Shown here piece by piece: positions 16,804 through 24,820 of a stretch of 64,000 nt of DNA. The notes under the pieces were generated by a model, which was not told where the DNA came from, did not search any database, and worked only from the letters and a program-made list of their open reading frames with translations. The DNA is from Ruminococcaceae bacterium UBA1405 (GTDB taxonomy: Bacteria > Bacillota > Clostridia > Oscillospirales > Ruminococcaceae): contig DBQB01000019.1 in the NCBI GenBank assembly GCA_002305685.1, forward strand, positions 43,858 through 107,857, read 5' to 3'. Numbering within the stretch: the first letter of the stretch is position 1; each line of letters opens with the position of its first letter. Both the position numbers and the translations under genes were made by a program.

Positions 16804-16837
16804 TCTCTTTCGGCCTTCGCCGCAAAAAAATTTCCCA

Positions 16838-17728
16838 TCAGAACAGCTGCGCGCCGTGGTTATCGATCTCCAGCATCTTGATGCGCCAACCGTCGAACCC
16901 CAGCTCATCCAGTGCAGCGCGGGCTTTTTGCTCAAAATCAATGATCTTTGCGTCCACAATCGCCATCAGTGTGGAGCCTGCGCCGCTGATGTAGGCGGCA
17001 TAGGCGCCCAGCCGGTAGGAGAGATCAAACACCTGCTGTGCCCCTCGGATCAGCCCCAACCGGTAAGGCTGATGCAGCCGGTCATCTGCGGCCACCCGCA
17101 GATTCTGGTAATTTCCGCTGTACAGCGAAACCGACATCAGCGCGGCGCGGGAAAGATTATAAACCCCATCCCGATGGGCAATCTCCTTGGGAAGGGCTGC
17201 CCGGGCCACAGAGGTTTTCAGTTCAAAATCCGGAATAAAGGTAACAAAACGCAGATCGTGCTTGATCTCCTGCTTGACATAGTAAACCCGGCCGCAGTCT
17301 GTGAGCACCGCCGTCACCAGCCCGCCAACCAGAGCGGGAGTGGAGTTATCAGGATGCCCTTCCATTTTGGCCGCCAAATCCACCAGTTCGTTGCGGCTCA
17401 GAGGGCGACCCAACAGTTCGTTGGCGCCCAACAGTCCGCCGATGATACAGGCGGAGCTGGAGCCCAATCCTCTTGCCATCGGGATATTGTTCTCCTGATG
17501 AATCCGCAGCCCATGAAACGGTTTTCCACACAGCTCATACAAACTTTTTGCTGTGGTATACACCAGATTGGTCTCATCGCTGGGGATGGGAATCCCATCC
17601 AACGAGTTGATCTGAAGCCCATCGTACTCATCCATAAAAACGTAGTTATACAGTGTCACCGCCAAACCCAAAGAGTCAAATCCAGAACCTATGTTGGCGC
17701 TGGTAGCGGGGATCTTTACTTTAACCAA
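16838..17728 (-). CDS. thrB: Homoserine kinase
   Basis: ATP-dependent phosphorylation of homoserine on the way to threonine. It is a GHMP kinase: the N-terminal strand PATSANIGSGFDSLGLA and the ATP loop PMARGLGSSSACIIGGL (about residues 84-100) are diagnostic, and the C-terminal motif ISGAGSTLMAI is the third GHMP block. It is 296 residues, a typical length. Translation starts with TTG at 17728, 8-9 bases after GGAGG. It follows hom by about 60 bases in the same orientation, so both are probably cotranscribed from the promoter ahead of the ACT gene. No threonine synthase gene is in the window. Confidence 0.95.
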   Translation of the reverse strand: MVKVKIPATSANIGSGFDSLGLAVTLYNYVFMDEYDGLQINSLDGIPIPSDETNLVYTTAKSLYELCGKPFHGLRIHQENNIPMARGLGSSSACIIGGLLGANELLGRPLSRNELVDLAAKMEGHPDNSTPALVGGLVTAVLTDCGRVYYVKQEIKHDLRFVTFIPDFELKTSVARAALPKEIAHRDGVYNLSRAALMSVSLYSGNYQNLRVAADDRLHQPYRLGLIRGAQQVFDLSYRLGAYAAYISGAGSTLMAIVDAKIIDFEQKARAALDELGFDGWRIKMLEIDNHGAQLF

Positions 17729-17789
17729 AACCGTCGCCTCCGTCTTGCTTACTTTTTACCGGTTACCGGCAGAGCGCCAAATCAGCAGA

Positions 17790-19031
17790 TCAATACCCCA
17801 AAACCCGGATTGCACTGCGCAGCTTGCATCGCTCGCCGGTCAGCTGCAAAATCTTTTGCTGCAGCGTCCCCTCCGCCATGGCTGGAGTGACAAAAGCGAT
17901 CTCATCCTGCGGCTGGTCCTCCCGGTGCAGGATTCGAATCTCTCCAAACAAATTTTGAGCCCTTTGGAGGGCATCCGATGTACCGGTAAGACGCAGATAC
18001 ATCCCCACCACATCCTGCTGGGAATCCAATACATGGTTTTTGCCATCATCCTGCCAAAGCAGGGTTTTGCTGTCGGTGGGCTTTGCGGCGTTCACCACAT
18101 CTGCAATCACCGCGGAAGCGGTGGGAAGTTTTCCTGCGCCGCGCCCATAAAATACCACATCTCCGGTGGCCTCCGCCCGAACCAAAATCCCGTTGAAAAC
18201 ATCGTCCACCGACGCCAGCTGACATTCTTTGGAAATCAGAGCTGGGGACACCATGGCTAAGATCCCATCCGAATTCCCCGGGACGCGCTTGGCACGGCCA
18301 ATCAGCTTGATGACGCCGCCCCAATCCTCGGCGTAGGCCACATCCTCCAGCGTAACCGACCGGATTCCTTCGGTATGGACAAACTCAGGATAAATATGTT
18401 TTCCAAAACAAAGCGAAGCCAGAATACAGATCTTGCGGCAGGCGTCATGGCCATCCACATCGGCTGAGGGATTACGCTCCGCGTATCCCAGCTTCTGAGC
18501 CAGCGCCAGCGCATCCGCAAAGGAGGTCTGCTCCCGAATCATTTTGGTCAGGATAAAATTGGTGGTGCCGTTGAGGATACCGGCAATCTCGTCAATTTCG
18601 TCCTGCGCCAGACAGGAGGTCAGCGGCCGGATGATGGGAATGCCCCCTCCCACGCTGGCTTCAAAGAAAAAGCTGACGCCGTTTTCTTTGGCAATCTTGA
18701 GCAGCTCCGCTCCCCGTGCCGCGACCAGTTCCTTGTTGGAGGTCACCACACTCTTTCCGCGGGAAAGACAGGTTTTGGTAAAAGTAAAGGCAGGTTCCAA
18801 TCCCCCCATCACCTCTACCACAATCTCAACGTCAGGATCATCGGCGATAATCTGAAAATCCTTAATCAGCTTCTCCTCATAAGGGCTGCCGGGAAAATCC
18901 CTGAGATCCAGAATATACTTGATGTCCATGGCTTTGCCGACTTTTCTGTGGATGCTTTCGCGGTTTTTGTAAAACATCTCAACCACGCCGGAACCCACGG
19001 TACCATAACCCATTACCGCAATATTTATCAT
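17790..19031 (-). CDS. hom: Homoserine dehydrogenase
   Basis: Reduces aspartate semialdehyde to homoserine. The NAD(P)-binding GYGTVGSGVVEMF starts at residue ~7; SNKELVAARGAEL and the catalytic-domain segments GGIPIIRPL, GILNGTTNFIL and ADVDGHDACRKICILA match the family closely. The C-terminal ~85 residues (from about GMYLRLTG) form the ACT domain typical of feedback-sensitive enzymes. Start ATG 19031 gives MINIAVMGYG, preceded by AAAGGA. It lies between the ACT-regulator gene and thrB. 413 residues is close to the ~430 norm. Confidence 0.95.
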   Translation of the reverse strand: MINIAVMGYGTVGSGVVEMFYKNRESIHRKVGKAMDIKYILDLRDFPGSPYEEKLIKDFQIIADDPDVEIVVEVMGGLEPAFTFTKTCLSRGKSVVTSNKELVAARGAELLKIAKENGVSFFFEASVGGGIPIIRPLTSCLAQDEIDEIAGILNGTTNFILTKMIREQTSFADALALAQKLGYAERNPSADVDGHDACRKICILASLCFGKHIYPEFVHTEGIRSVTLEDVAYAEDWGGVIKLIGRAKRVPGNSDGILAMVSPALISKECQLASVDDVFNGILVRAEATGDVVFYGRGAGKLPTASAVIADVVNAAKPTDSKTLLWQDDGKNHVLDSQQDVVGMYLRLTGTSDALQRAQNLFGEIRILHREDQPQDEIAFVTPAMAEGTLQQKILQLTGERCKLRSAIRVLGY

Positions 19032-19124
19032 TGTATTATCATTCCTTTGGCTGGAGCAACCACTCATTGGAGGCAGCCTCCGTAAAATTTAGAAACATAA
19101 AAAACCTACAAATGGAGCAGATAC

Positions 19125-19568
19125 CTAATGGGAGTTGAGCTTACGGATTTCCACAACCCCCGGAACCGCTCGGAGCAGCCCCAACAGTTCATCGTCCTCC
19201 ATAACCACTCCCATAGTGCGGGCAGAAACGGTCACCGGAGCTACTCCGTCCACCGGGATGCTCTGATTGACCGTCAAAATATTGGCGCCTACCCGATAAA
19301 GCTCGGCAATCAGCGCTGCCAGCACACCAGGTTCATCCTCCAGCGTCGCCGAGAAGGTGGCAATACTGTCCCCCATCTGGCTTTCATATGGATAGACACA
19401 GTCCTTATATTTATAAAACGCGCTGCGGGAAATATCCGCCATCTTGGCTGCCTCCGAGGAGCTTCGCGCCTTCCCCTTTGCCAACAGGCGTTTGGCATAC
19501 ACCACTTTGCAAAATACATCCGGCAGCACACGGCTGTCCACCAGCAAATATTTCGGTTTTTCTTCCAA
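19125..19568 (-). CDS. ACT-domain protein of the PheB/ThrR (UPF0735) family
   Basis: A 147-residue protein. The N-terminal half (LVDSRVLPDVFCKVV...RSSSEAAKMADISRSAFYKYKD) contains a helix-turn-helix-like segment, and the C-terminal ~75 residues form an ACT domain (FSATLEDEPGVLAALIAELYRVGANILTVNQ). Bacillus members of this family next to hom have been linked to amino-acid-responsive transcriptional control, so a threonine-pathway regulator is the best guess. TTG 19568 is favoured because GGAGGTGG lies 7-8 bases upstream and the family starts near KPKYLLVDS; ATG 19643 would add 25 unrelated residues and overlap the promoter. First gene of the hom-thrB transcript. Confidence 0.85.
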   Translation of the reverse strand: MEEKPKYLLVDSRVLPDVFCKVVYAKRLLAKGKARSSSEAAKMADISRSAFYKYKDCVYPYESQMGDSIATFSATLEDEPGVLAALIAELYRVGANILTVNQSIPVDGVAPVTVSARTMGVVMEDDELLGLLRAVPGVVEIRKLNSH

Positions 19569-19609
19569 AACGTCCACCTCCGAAATACGGTTGTTTTGCG
19601 AGTAGATAC

Positions 19610-19638
19610 AATATATCATTCCATTTGGATTTGCACAA
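19610..19638 (-). promoter_or_regulatory. Promoter of the ACT-hom-thrB transcript
   Basis: Minus-strand TTGTGC (19633-19638), 17-base spacer, TATATT (19610-19615), about 40 bases ahead of TTG 19568. Confidence 0.65.
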
Positions 19639-19919
19639 TTCAAAAATATCCATAAAATCGATCAAATTATTGGAAATATTTGATTTTTGCGAGATTACAA
19701 TGCTATTTGCTTTCAATTTTTCCTATAATCACCTGATATCTCAATGATTCTATCTTTTTATATACTTTTCTTGAAAATCCTCCAAAGTTCGGTGAAAAAC
19801 TTTTCGAAAGATGGAAAAACATTTTCAGTAAATTTTCACAAAACGCCCGGATTTGTTCTCAGATTTCGAAAAGCATAGCCGTGCAAGAAAAGCTTTCAAG
19901 AGATACCGCTTGTAAAATG

Positions 19920-19946
19920 GATATTTTTCTTTCTACGCCATATACT
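19920..19946 (+). promoter_or_regulatory. Sigma-E-like sporulation promoter of the ytvI-like gene
   Basis: GATATT (19920-19925), 13-base spacer and CATATACT (19939-19946) match the sigma-E pattern (ATATT, 13-15 bases, CATACANT) in all but one -10 base. No comparable sigma-A pair was found there. This fits the sporulation-associated family of the gene downstream. Confidence 0.5.
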
Positions 19947-20035
19947 AGCAACGGTCGAAACAGCAGTTGATATCCTTCCCCTGTGCTGGCCGCCATCCTC
20001 GTCCATTGATAGCCTGTGAAAGGAGCAAACATATT

Positions 20036-21112
20036 GTGAAACCGGAGGACCAAAAAAAATTTCTGATCCGTTTTTGTTACGCCGCCGTCATTCTGGCTCT
20101 GACATTTTTGGGTGTACGGATTCTTTTCTCCTGGCTGCTCCCCTTTGCCGCTGGACTGGCTGTGGCGGTGCTGCTTCGCCCTGCTATCCGCAGACTCTCC
20201 AAGGCTGCCCTCCTTCCCCGCAGGCATGCGGCGGTGATCGTTACAACGCTGATGTATCTTCTGATTCTTGCGTTGCTCTGGTTCCTTTTGGTCAATGCGG
20301 CCTCCGTGGTCTCCACAGCGGTGGGCAACGCCGCAAAATTTCTACCGGTTTTTCTCAGCGAACGGCTGCTCCCCGCCTTGGAAACCGTTCGACAAAATAC
20401 CATTCGTATCTTTTCCCATCTTTCCCCCAGCCTGTCGGAGATATCGGTGGATCTCTCCCAGACCATCACCCAATCTTTGAGCGATCTCTCCACCGCCGCC
20501 GTGAGTTGGGCCGGACGGCTTGTCCGCTCGATTCCTTCGGTACTGTTTACCGTGACCCTCAGCATCCTCTCCTCCTTTTTGATCGCCATCGATTATCCCA
20601 GGGTAACCGGTTTTGTGCTGGCACAGATTCCGCAGCGCTGGCAGTCTATACTGTTTGGCTGCCGGCAGTTTCTCTCCCAGCAGCTGTTGAAGGTACTGCG
20701 GGGATATCTGATTATTATGATCATCACCTTCTGTGAACTGTCCATCGGTTTCTGGCTGCTGAAAGTCCCTCATTTTCTGCAGAAAGGAGCTTTGGTGGCG
20801 ATTCTGGACATTCTGCCGCTGATTGGTACCGGCGGAATCCTGATTCCCTGGGCCATCCTGGAACTGGTGCAGGGCAACAATTTTTTGGCGTTGGGGCTGG
20901 GGATACTCTACGGCATCATCACGCTGGTGCGCACCCTCATCGAACCAAAAATCATCGGAGATCAGACCGGACTGCCGCCGCTGGTCACACTGACTGCTAT
21001 GTACATTGGCTGGAAAGCGGCCGGATTTGCCGGAATTTTCATTGCCCCACTGGCGGTGATGTTGCTGTGCTGGCTGCAACAAACCGGTACTTTATCTCTT
21101 TGGAAAGAATAA
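20036..21112 (+). CDS. ytvI: AI-2E/PerM-family permease, sporulation protein YtvI-like
   Basis: A 358-residue membrane protein of the AI-2E transporter (PerM) superfamily. The family pattern is visible: a helix pair near residues 20-75, a long amphipathic segment (VNAASVVSTAVGNAAK...SLSDLSTAAVSW), then GYLIIMIITFCELSIGFWLL and the C-terminal LDILPLIGTGGILIPWAILELV, GLGILYGIITLVRTLIEPKIIG signatures. The size and arrangement fit YtvI, a sporulation integral membrane protein; the transported substrate is unknown. Start GTG 20036 follows GAAAGGAG. The sigma-E-like promoter upstream supports a mother-cell role. Monocistronic, ending in a strong terminator. Confidence 0.85.
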   Translation: MKPEDQKKFLIRFCYAAVILALTFLGVRILFSWLLPFAAGLAVAVLLRPAIRRLSKAALLPRRHAAVIVTTLMYLLILALLWFLLVNAASVVSTAVGNAAKFLPVFLSERLLPALETVRQNTIRIFSHLSPSLSEISVDLSQTITQSLSDLSTAAVSWAGRLVRSIPSVLFTVTLSILSSFLIAIDYPRVTGFVLAQIPQRWQSILFGCRQFLSQQLLKVLRGYLIIMIITFCELSIGFWLLKVPHFLQKGALVAILDILPLIGTGGILIPWAILELVQGNNFLALGLGILYGIITLVRTLIEPKIIGDQTGLPPLVTLTAMYIGWKAAGFAGIFIAPLAVMLLCWLQQTGTLSLWKE

Positions 21113-21122
21113 GGACAGCGAC

Positions 21123-21167
21123 AAAAACAGGTGCAGAATCCACAAGGATCACTGCACCTGTTTTTTT
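21123..21167. terminator. Bidirectional intrinsic terminator
   Basis: ACAGGTGCAG (21127-21136) pairs with CTGCACCTGT (21152-21161), flanked by five A and seven T. It serves the convergent ytvI-like and lipoprotein genes. Confidence 0.9.
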
Positions 21168-21174
21168 GTAAGAA

Positions 21175-22314
21175 TCAGATCAGGCTTTCCACCACAGGCT
21201 GTTCCAACGCGTCAATCCCCCAGGGATTTTCGGTCACCTCCGAGGCATTGTTCAGCAAATATTCCGCCATCACCGTATATCCGGTGAACAGCTGTTCCTC
21301 AGAGACCCATCTCTCCACGCTGTCGCTGTACAGTGTGTTCTCCCACCGGAAATCATATCCCCCATCCTCCCGCAAGCGGTAAGCGTTGATGGTAATCCAG
21401 TGACCGTACTGATAGGTATCCAGGATGGCATCGTTGGCATAAGCAACCATTATCGCCGCCGGACGGCCGGTATCCAGCAGCTGACAAAGGGTCTGTGTCA
21501 AATCCACATCCTGCGTTCCCACATCCGCAATGCGGTAATCGGTTATCCCGCTATCCTGCAGATACCGGTTCACCGAATTGAGGATATGGGTGCTGGACAT
21601 ACAATATTCGATCTCTGGACCGGTGCTGTAGTCGGTGGACTCTGCAGAGTACCCACGCACCGCATCCATCCGTGCGGTCAGCTCATCCCCCCAAACCGGC
21701 ATCACACTTTGCAGCAAAAGGGTACCGTTGGCGGCGCCGCAGGCAGTATCCCCCCAAAAAGCGGCATTGTGCTGGTTTACCTTCCCGGTCTCCAGCGATA
21801 CCTGATATGCCTGATAATCAGAGGATTCCATGCCATCCTCATTATGGTAACAGACCCGATATCCTGCGCTGGCATAATCAATTTTGATTGCGCTGTTGTC
21901 CTTCTGGTAAGGCTGTATCATATCCGTGTTGACATGGGTAAGGGTAATCTCTCCGTTCTCCCCGATCTCCTGGGGGGTCAAATCTGCCTCCACACTCTGA
22001 TATACCGCGTCGGGCACATCGGAACTGGTATACAGGTGATATACCACTATCATCTCCACGTTTTCCAGCGATGAAGTCAAGCGGATGGTTGCCCCGGTAT
22101 CGCTGAGAGAAAGATAGGTGAAGGTAGGTCGCGCCATCTCCTTAACCGGCTCCGAAGGCTGAGATACGGAGGAGGAAACAGAGGAATTCACCGGTTCCGA
22201 CACCGTCTGGGATTGGGAAGGCGCTGCGCTGGATGCCGTGTCTTTCGGTTTACAACCGCTGCACATCATTAGAACGATCATCAGGGCGGTCAAAACAATC
22301 TTCTTTTTCTGCAT
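21175..22314 (-). CDS. Probable lipoprotein with C39-like cysteine-peptidase domain
   Basis: Residues 1-21 are a lipoprotein-type signal (KKK, hydrophobic stretch, Cys residues around 18-21), followed by a Ser/Gln/Pro-rich linker to about residue 60. Residues ~65-175 look like a beta-rich domain. From ~185 on there is a papain-like peptidase_C39_2 layout: DTACGAANGTLLLQSV with the candidate catalytic Cys, and a late GHWITINAYR with the candidate His. The true role (peptidase or catalytically dead binding protein) is open. ATG 22314 is preferred, since AGGAGA lies 6 bases upstream. It is driven by a MerR-type promoter divergent from the merR gene. Confidence 0.65.
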   Translation of the reverse strand: MQKKKIVLTALMIVLMMCSGCKPKDTASSAAPSQSQTVSEPVNSSVSSSVSQPSEPVKEMARPTFTYLSLSDTGATIRLTSSLENVEMIVVYHLYTSSDVPDAVYQSVEADLTPQEIGENGEITLTHVNTDMIQPYQKDNSAIKIDYASAGYRVCYHNEDGMESSDYQAYQVSLETGKVNQHNAAFWGDTACGAANGTLLLQSVMPVWGDELTARMDAVRGYSAESTDYSTGPEIEYCMSSTHILNSVNRYLQDSGITDYRIADVGTQDVDLTQTLCQLLDTGRPAAIMVAYANDAILDTYQYGHWITINAYRLREDGGYDFRWENTLYSDSVERWVSEEQLFTGYTVMAEYLLNNASEVTENPWGIDALEQPVVESLI

Positions 22315-22362
22315 ATTCATTCTCCTGCTGCAATGTCGATTCAATATCTACGTTCCTATAGA

Positions 22363-22393
22363 AGGATACTCCTTACAGTTCGCTCTAAGTCAA
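22363..22393 (-). promoter_or_regulatory. MerR-type promoter/operator with 19-bp spacer
   Basis: On the minus strand TTGACT (22388-22393) and TATCCT (22363-22368) are separated by 19 bases, too long for normal RNA polymerase contact. The spacer holds a near-perfect dyad, CTTAGAG-4-CTGTAAG. That combination is the established hallmark of MerR-family activation by DNA untwisting. The merR gene starts 77 bases away on the other strand. Confidence 0.8.
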
Positions 22394-22404
22394 GGGATAT
22401 TTCA

Positions 22405-22434
22405 TTGACAAGGTACAGCGATATTGATTATACT
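22405..22434 (+). promoter_or_regulatory. Promoter of the merR gene
   Basis: Perfect TTGACA (22405-22410), 18-base spacer, TATACT (22429-22434). The start of transcription near 22441 excludes ATG 22440 as translation start and supports ATG 22470. Confidence 0.75.
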
Positions 22435-22469
22435 TAAAAATGAAATATCAGGAAAGGATGATCGTCCGT

Positions 22470-22955
22470 ATGTACTATACCATCGGGGAGATTGCCAAAA
22501 AACTGAACCTGACCACCTATACCCTTCGCTACTATGACAAAGAAGGATTGCTGCCCTTTGTGGAGCGCGATGGAAACGGCATCCGGCGTTTCAAGGATTC
22601 AGACCTGGAATGGCTTTCCATCATCGAATGTCTCAAACAGACCGGGATGCCTCTGAAGGATATCCGCGTCTTTATCGACTGGAGTATTCAGGGGGACGAT
22701 ACCATCGCGCAGCGTCTGGAACTCATCCGGTGTCAACGGGAAGCTGTGCAGCAGCAGATTGAGCAGCTGCATCAGACGTTGAAAACGCTGGATTACAAAT
22801 GCTGGTACTATGAAAAGGCTAAGGAGGCCGGAACCTGCGAGATTCATCGCCAACTCACCGCCAAGGATGTACCCGACGAGTTTCATGACGTATTTTGCCG
22901 CCTGCACCACCTGAGCCCCGATGACGCCCAAGGTAAGCAATCTAAGGCCGGTTAA
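22470..22955 (+). CDS. MerR-family transcriptional regulator
   Basis: A 161-residue DNA-binding regulator. Residues 1-70 are the MerR winged helix-turn-helix: YYTIGEIAKKLNLTTYTLRYYDKEGLLP, then GIRRFKDSDLEWLSIIECLKQTGMPLKDIR. A coiled-coil dimerisation helix follows (RLELIRCQREAVQQQIEQLHQTL), and a short effector end with KCWYYEKAKEAGTCEIH, including Cys residues of unknown role. The layout resembles the small AdhR/NmlR-type MerR proteins that sense reactive electrophiles or aldehydes. The operator it most likely acts on is the 19-bp-spacer promoter of the divergent lipoprotein gene. Confidence 0.88.
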   Translation: MYYTIGEIAKKLNLTTYTLRYYDKEGLLPFVERDGNGIRRFKDSDLEWLSIIECLKQTGMPLKDIRVFIDWSIQGDDTIAQRLELIRCQREAVQQQIEQLHQTLKTLDYKCWYYEKAKEAGTCEIHRQLTAKDVPDEFHDVFCRLHHLSPDDAQGKQSKAG

Positions 22956-22962
22956 AAAATCT

Positions 22963-22990
22963 TTGCAACCGGACCTACTTATGTTATAAT
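22963..22990 (+). promoter_or_regulatory. Promoter upstream of the M20 leader
   Basis: TTGCAA (22963-22968), 16-base spacer with TGT before a perfect TATAAT (22985-22990). Transcription would begin near 22997, about 150 bases ahead of the M20 start codon. Confidence 0.7.
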
Positions 22991-22998
22991 GAGGTATC

Positions 22999-23106
22999 GG
23001 GATTTTTCATCCCCACCGCCATCAAAAAACCGCTGTGGTCAAGGAGGACCAGGGAAGAACCGACAAATCCCTGTACTTCTATGGCCGGGGCGGTTTTTCT
23101 GTTTTT
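22999..23106 (+). promoter_or_regulatory. Structured RNA leader with terminator-like end, class not recognised
   Basis: The leader can fold into a small hairpin (GGGAT/ATCCC), then a 9-bp closing stem AAAAACCGC (23025-23033) with GCGGTTTTT (23090-23098), followed by T-rich sequence. The closing stem encloses two inner hairpins (TGGTC/GACCA at 23036-23051 and GGGA/TCCC at 23052-23071). ACCGCC at 23015-23020 could instead pair with GGCGGT (23089-23094), giving an alternative to the closing stem. This looks like an attenuator or riboswitch, or merely a terminator for merR. It matches no class I know. Confidence 0.4.
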
Positions 23107-23150
23107 TATTTGGCGGCATCCGATATTTTTAGCAACAGGAGGCGTTGACA

Positions 23151-24575
23151 TTGGACTACAGAGAGATCCTGGCACAGAGCATTGAGGAGAAAAAACAAGA
23201 GTTTATCCGCATCAGCAATCAGATTTGGGAGTACGCCGAACCGCGGTTTCAGGAGGAAAAATCCTCCGCGCTTCAGCAGCAGTATCTGAAAGAGCAGGGC
23301 TTTGCCGTCCGCTCCGATCTTGCCGGAGAAAAGACTGCCTTTATCGCCGAGTATGGCAGCGGCAAACCGGTCATCGCATTTTTGGGAGAATTCGACGCCC
23401 TCTCCGGTCTTTCCCAGGAAGCAGACAACCCCGAGAGAGCCCCCATTCCCGGCTGCGAACAGGGACACGGCTGCGGACATCAGCTGTTGGGTACCGGCGC
23501 TCTGGCGGCTGCGGTGGCTTTAAAAGAAAAGATGCAGGCTGACCACCTTCCCGGTACCATTCGGTATTACGGCTGTCCGGCGGAAGAGAACGCCGGCGGC
23601 AAAGCCTATCTGGTACGGGATGGGTATTTTGACGATTGCGACGTTGCCCTGACCTGGCACGCCAGCACCACCAATACCGTTGCCCATGTTAGCTCCCTGG
23701 CCAATTTCCGGGTGTTTTTCACCTTCCATGGCCTTTCCTCCCACGCCGCCGGAGCACCCCATCTGGGACGTTCCGCACTGGACGCGGTGGAGCTGATGAA
23801 TGTGGGTGTAAACTATATGCGCGAGCATATGATCAGCACAGCCAGAGTTCACTATGCTGTCACCAACACCGGAGGCACTGCACCCAACGTGGTGCAAAGC
23901 GAGGCGCAGGTGCTCTACGCCATCCGCGCACCCAAGGTAACCCAGGTCAAAGAACTGTACAACCGTATCTGTAAGATCGCCCAGGGCGCTGCGCTGATGA
24001 CCGAAACCACAGTGGATATCCAGCAGGTTTCCGCCTATTCCAACCTCATCCGAAATGAGGTAATTTCCCAGCAGATGTACGATGCGATGAATTATTTTCT
24101 TCCCCAGAACTACACCGAGGAGGAGCTGGAATATGCCAGAACCTTCCAGAAATCCATCAGCGATCTGGACCGCAGCAATCTGAAAAATACGGTGGTCAAT
24201 CTGGTGGGCAAGGAAAAAGCCAAAGAGGTACTGCAAAGCCCCATGCTCAACTTCCTCTGTCCCATCCCCACCACCAGCGGCAGCGGTTCCACCGACGTGG
24301 GAGATGTCAGCTGGGTGGTTCCCACCTCCTATTTCTATACCGCCTGTTGGGCTGCGGGCACGCCGGGACACGCCTGGCAGCAGGTGGCTCAGGGAAAATC
24401 TTCCATCGCCCACAAGGGAATGTTGTTGGCGGCAAAGGTGCTTGCCTGTGTGGGATATGCATTTTTGACCCAGCCTGAACTGGTGCAGCAGGCCCATGAT
24501 GCGTGGGTTGAGGATCTGGACGGCGAGAGTTATCCCAATCCGCTGCCCAAGGACCTTAAGCCATTCCTCTGGTAA
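23151..24575 (+). CDS. M20-family amidohydrolase, AbgB-like
   Basis: A zinc-dependent amidohydrolase/dipeptidase of the M20 (D/AbgB-like) family, which cleaves N-acyl amino acids such as p-aminobenzoyl-glutamate. Metal-site segments are in order: GEFDALSG (~residue 85), GHGCGHQLLGTGA (~106), CPAEENAGGKAYL (~140), TWHAS (~165), and the late GSTDVGDVSWVVPT motif (~380). A dimerisation lid (VFFTFHGLSSHAAGAPHLGRSALDAVELM) is present. No signal peptide: cytoplasmic. Start TTG 23151 lies 8 bases after AGGAGG; TTG 23145 is too close. It is alone on its transcript behind the structured leader. The substrate is not determined by sequence. Confidence 0.9.
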   Translation: MDYREILAQSIEEKKQEFIRISNQIWEYAEPRFQEEKSSALQQQYLKEQGFAVRSDLAGEKTAFIAEYGSGKPVIAFLGEFDALSGLSQEADNPERAPIPGCEQGHGCGHQLLGTGALAAAVALKEKMQADHLPGTIRYYGCPAEENAGGKAYLVRDGYFDDCDVALTWHASTTNTVAHVSSLANFRVFFTFHGLSSHAAGAPHLGRSALDAVELMNVGVNYMREHMISTARVHYAVTNTGGTAPNVVQSEAQVLYAIRAPKVTQVKELYNRICKIAQGAALMTETTVDIQQVSAYSNLIRNEVISQQMYDAMNYFLPQNYTEEELEYARTFQKSISDLDRSNLKNTVVNLVGKEKAKEVLQSPMLNFLCPIPTTSGSGSTDVGDVSWVVPTSYFYTACWAAGTPGHAWQQVAQGKSSIAHKGMLLAAKVLACVGYAFLTQPELVQQAHDAWVEDLDGESYPNPLPKDLKPFLW

Positions 24576-24648
24576 CAACCTTGCCCGGCAGATAAAAACA
24601 GCTGTATCCGTATCAGGAAAAACTTTTCTTGTTGGAAATACCGAAAAC

Positions 24649-24690
24649 GAAAGCCACCGCATAATCTGTTTGCGGTGGCTTTCGCTCTTT
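24649..24690 (+). terminator. Intrinsic terminator of the M20 gene
   Basis: GAAAGCCACCGC (24649-24660) pairs with GCGGTGGCTTTC (24672-24683). The 12-bp stem is followed by a short T-containing tail. Confidence 0.75.
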
Positions 24691-24711
24691 GAAAAACTTT
24701 ATCCGAAAAGC

Positions 24712-24777
24712 AAGAAATCCGGAATCCTTTTTGCGTGGCTACACGCGAAAAGATCCCGGATTTTTGTATGGCTGTTT
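24712..24777. terminator. Long imperfect hairpin between convergent genes
   Basis: AAATCCGGAATCCTTTTTGCG pairs, with a few mismatches, with CGCGAAAAGATCCCGGATTTTT downstream. It may be the terminator of the YteR-like gene on the minus strand or a second stop for the M20 transcript. Confidence 0.5.
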
Positions 24778-24820
24778 CAGCAGCCCCTTGACAGAATCGC
24801 CTGCCGGATTTTATCAAGAA

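Larger units (their letters stand above)
19569..20035. other. AT-rich intergenic region between divergent promoters
   Basis: This 467-base stretch is clearly more AT-rich than its surroundings. It holds the ACT-hom-thrB promoter at its left end (minus strand) and a sigma-E-like promoter near 19920-19946 (plus strand). No conserved RNA or open frame with family similarity was recognised in the middle. Confidence 0.6.

Noticed and set aside
16681..16837. Possible lysine riboswitch ahead of lysC
   Set aside because: The leader is only ~90 bases and lacks the five-stem lysine aptamer.
19569..19700. Possible T-box or threonine attenuator ahead of the ACT-hom-thrB genes
   Set aside because: The promoter is only ~40 bases from the start codon, leaving no room for a T-box.
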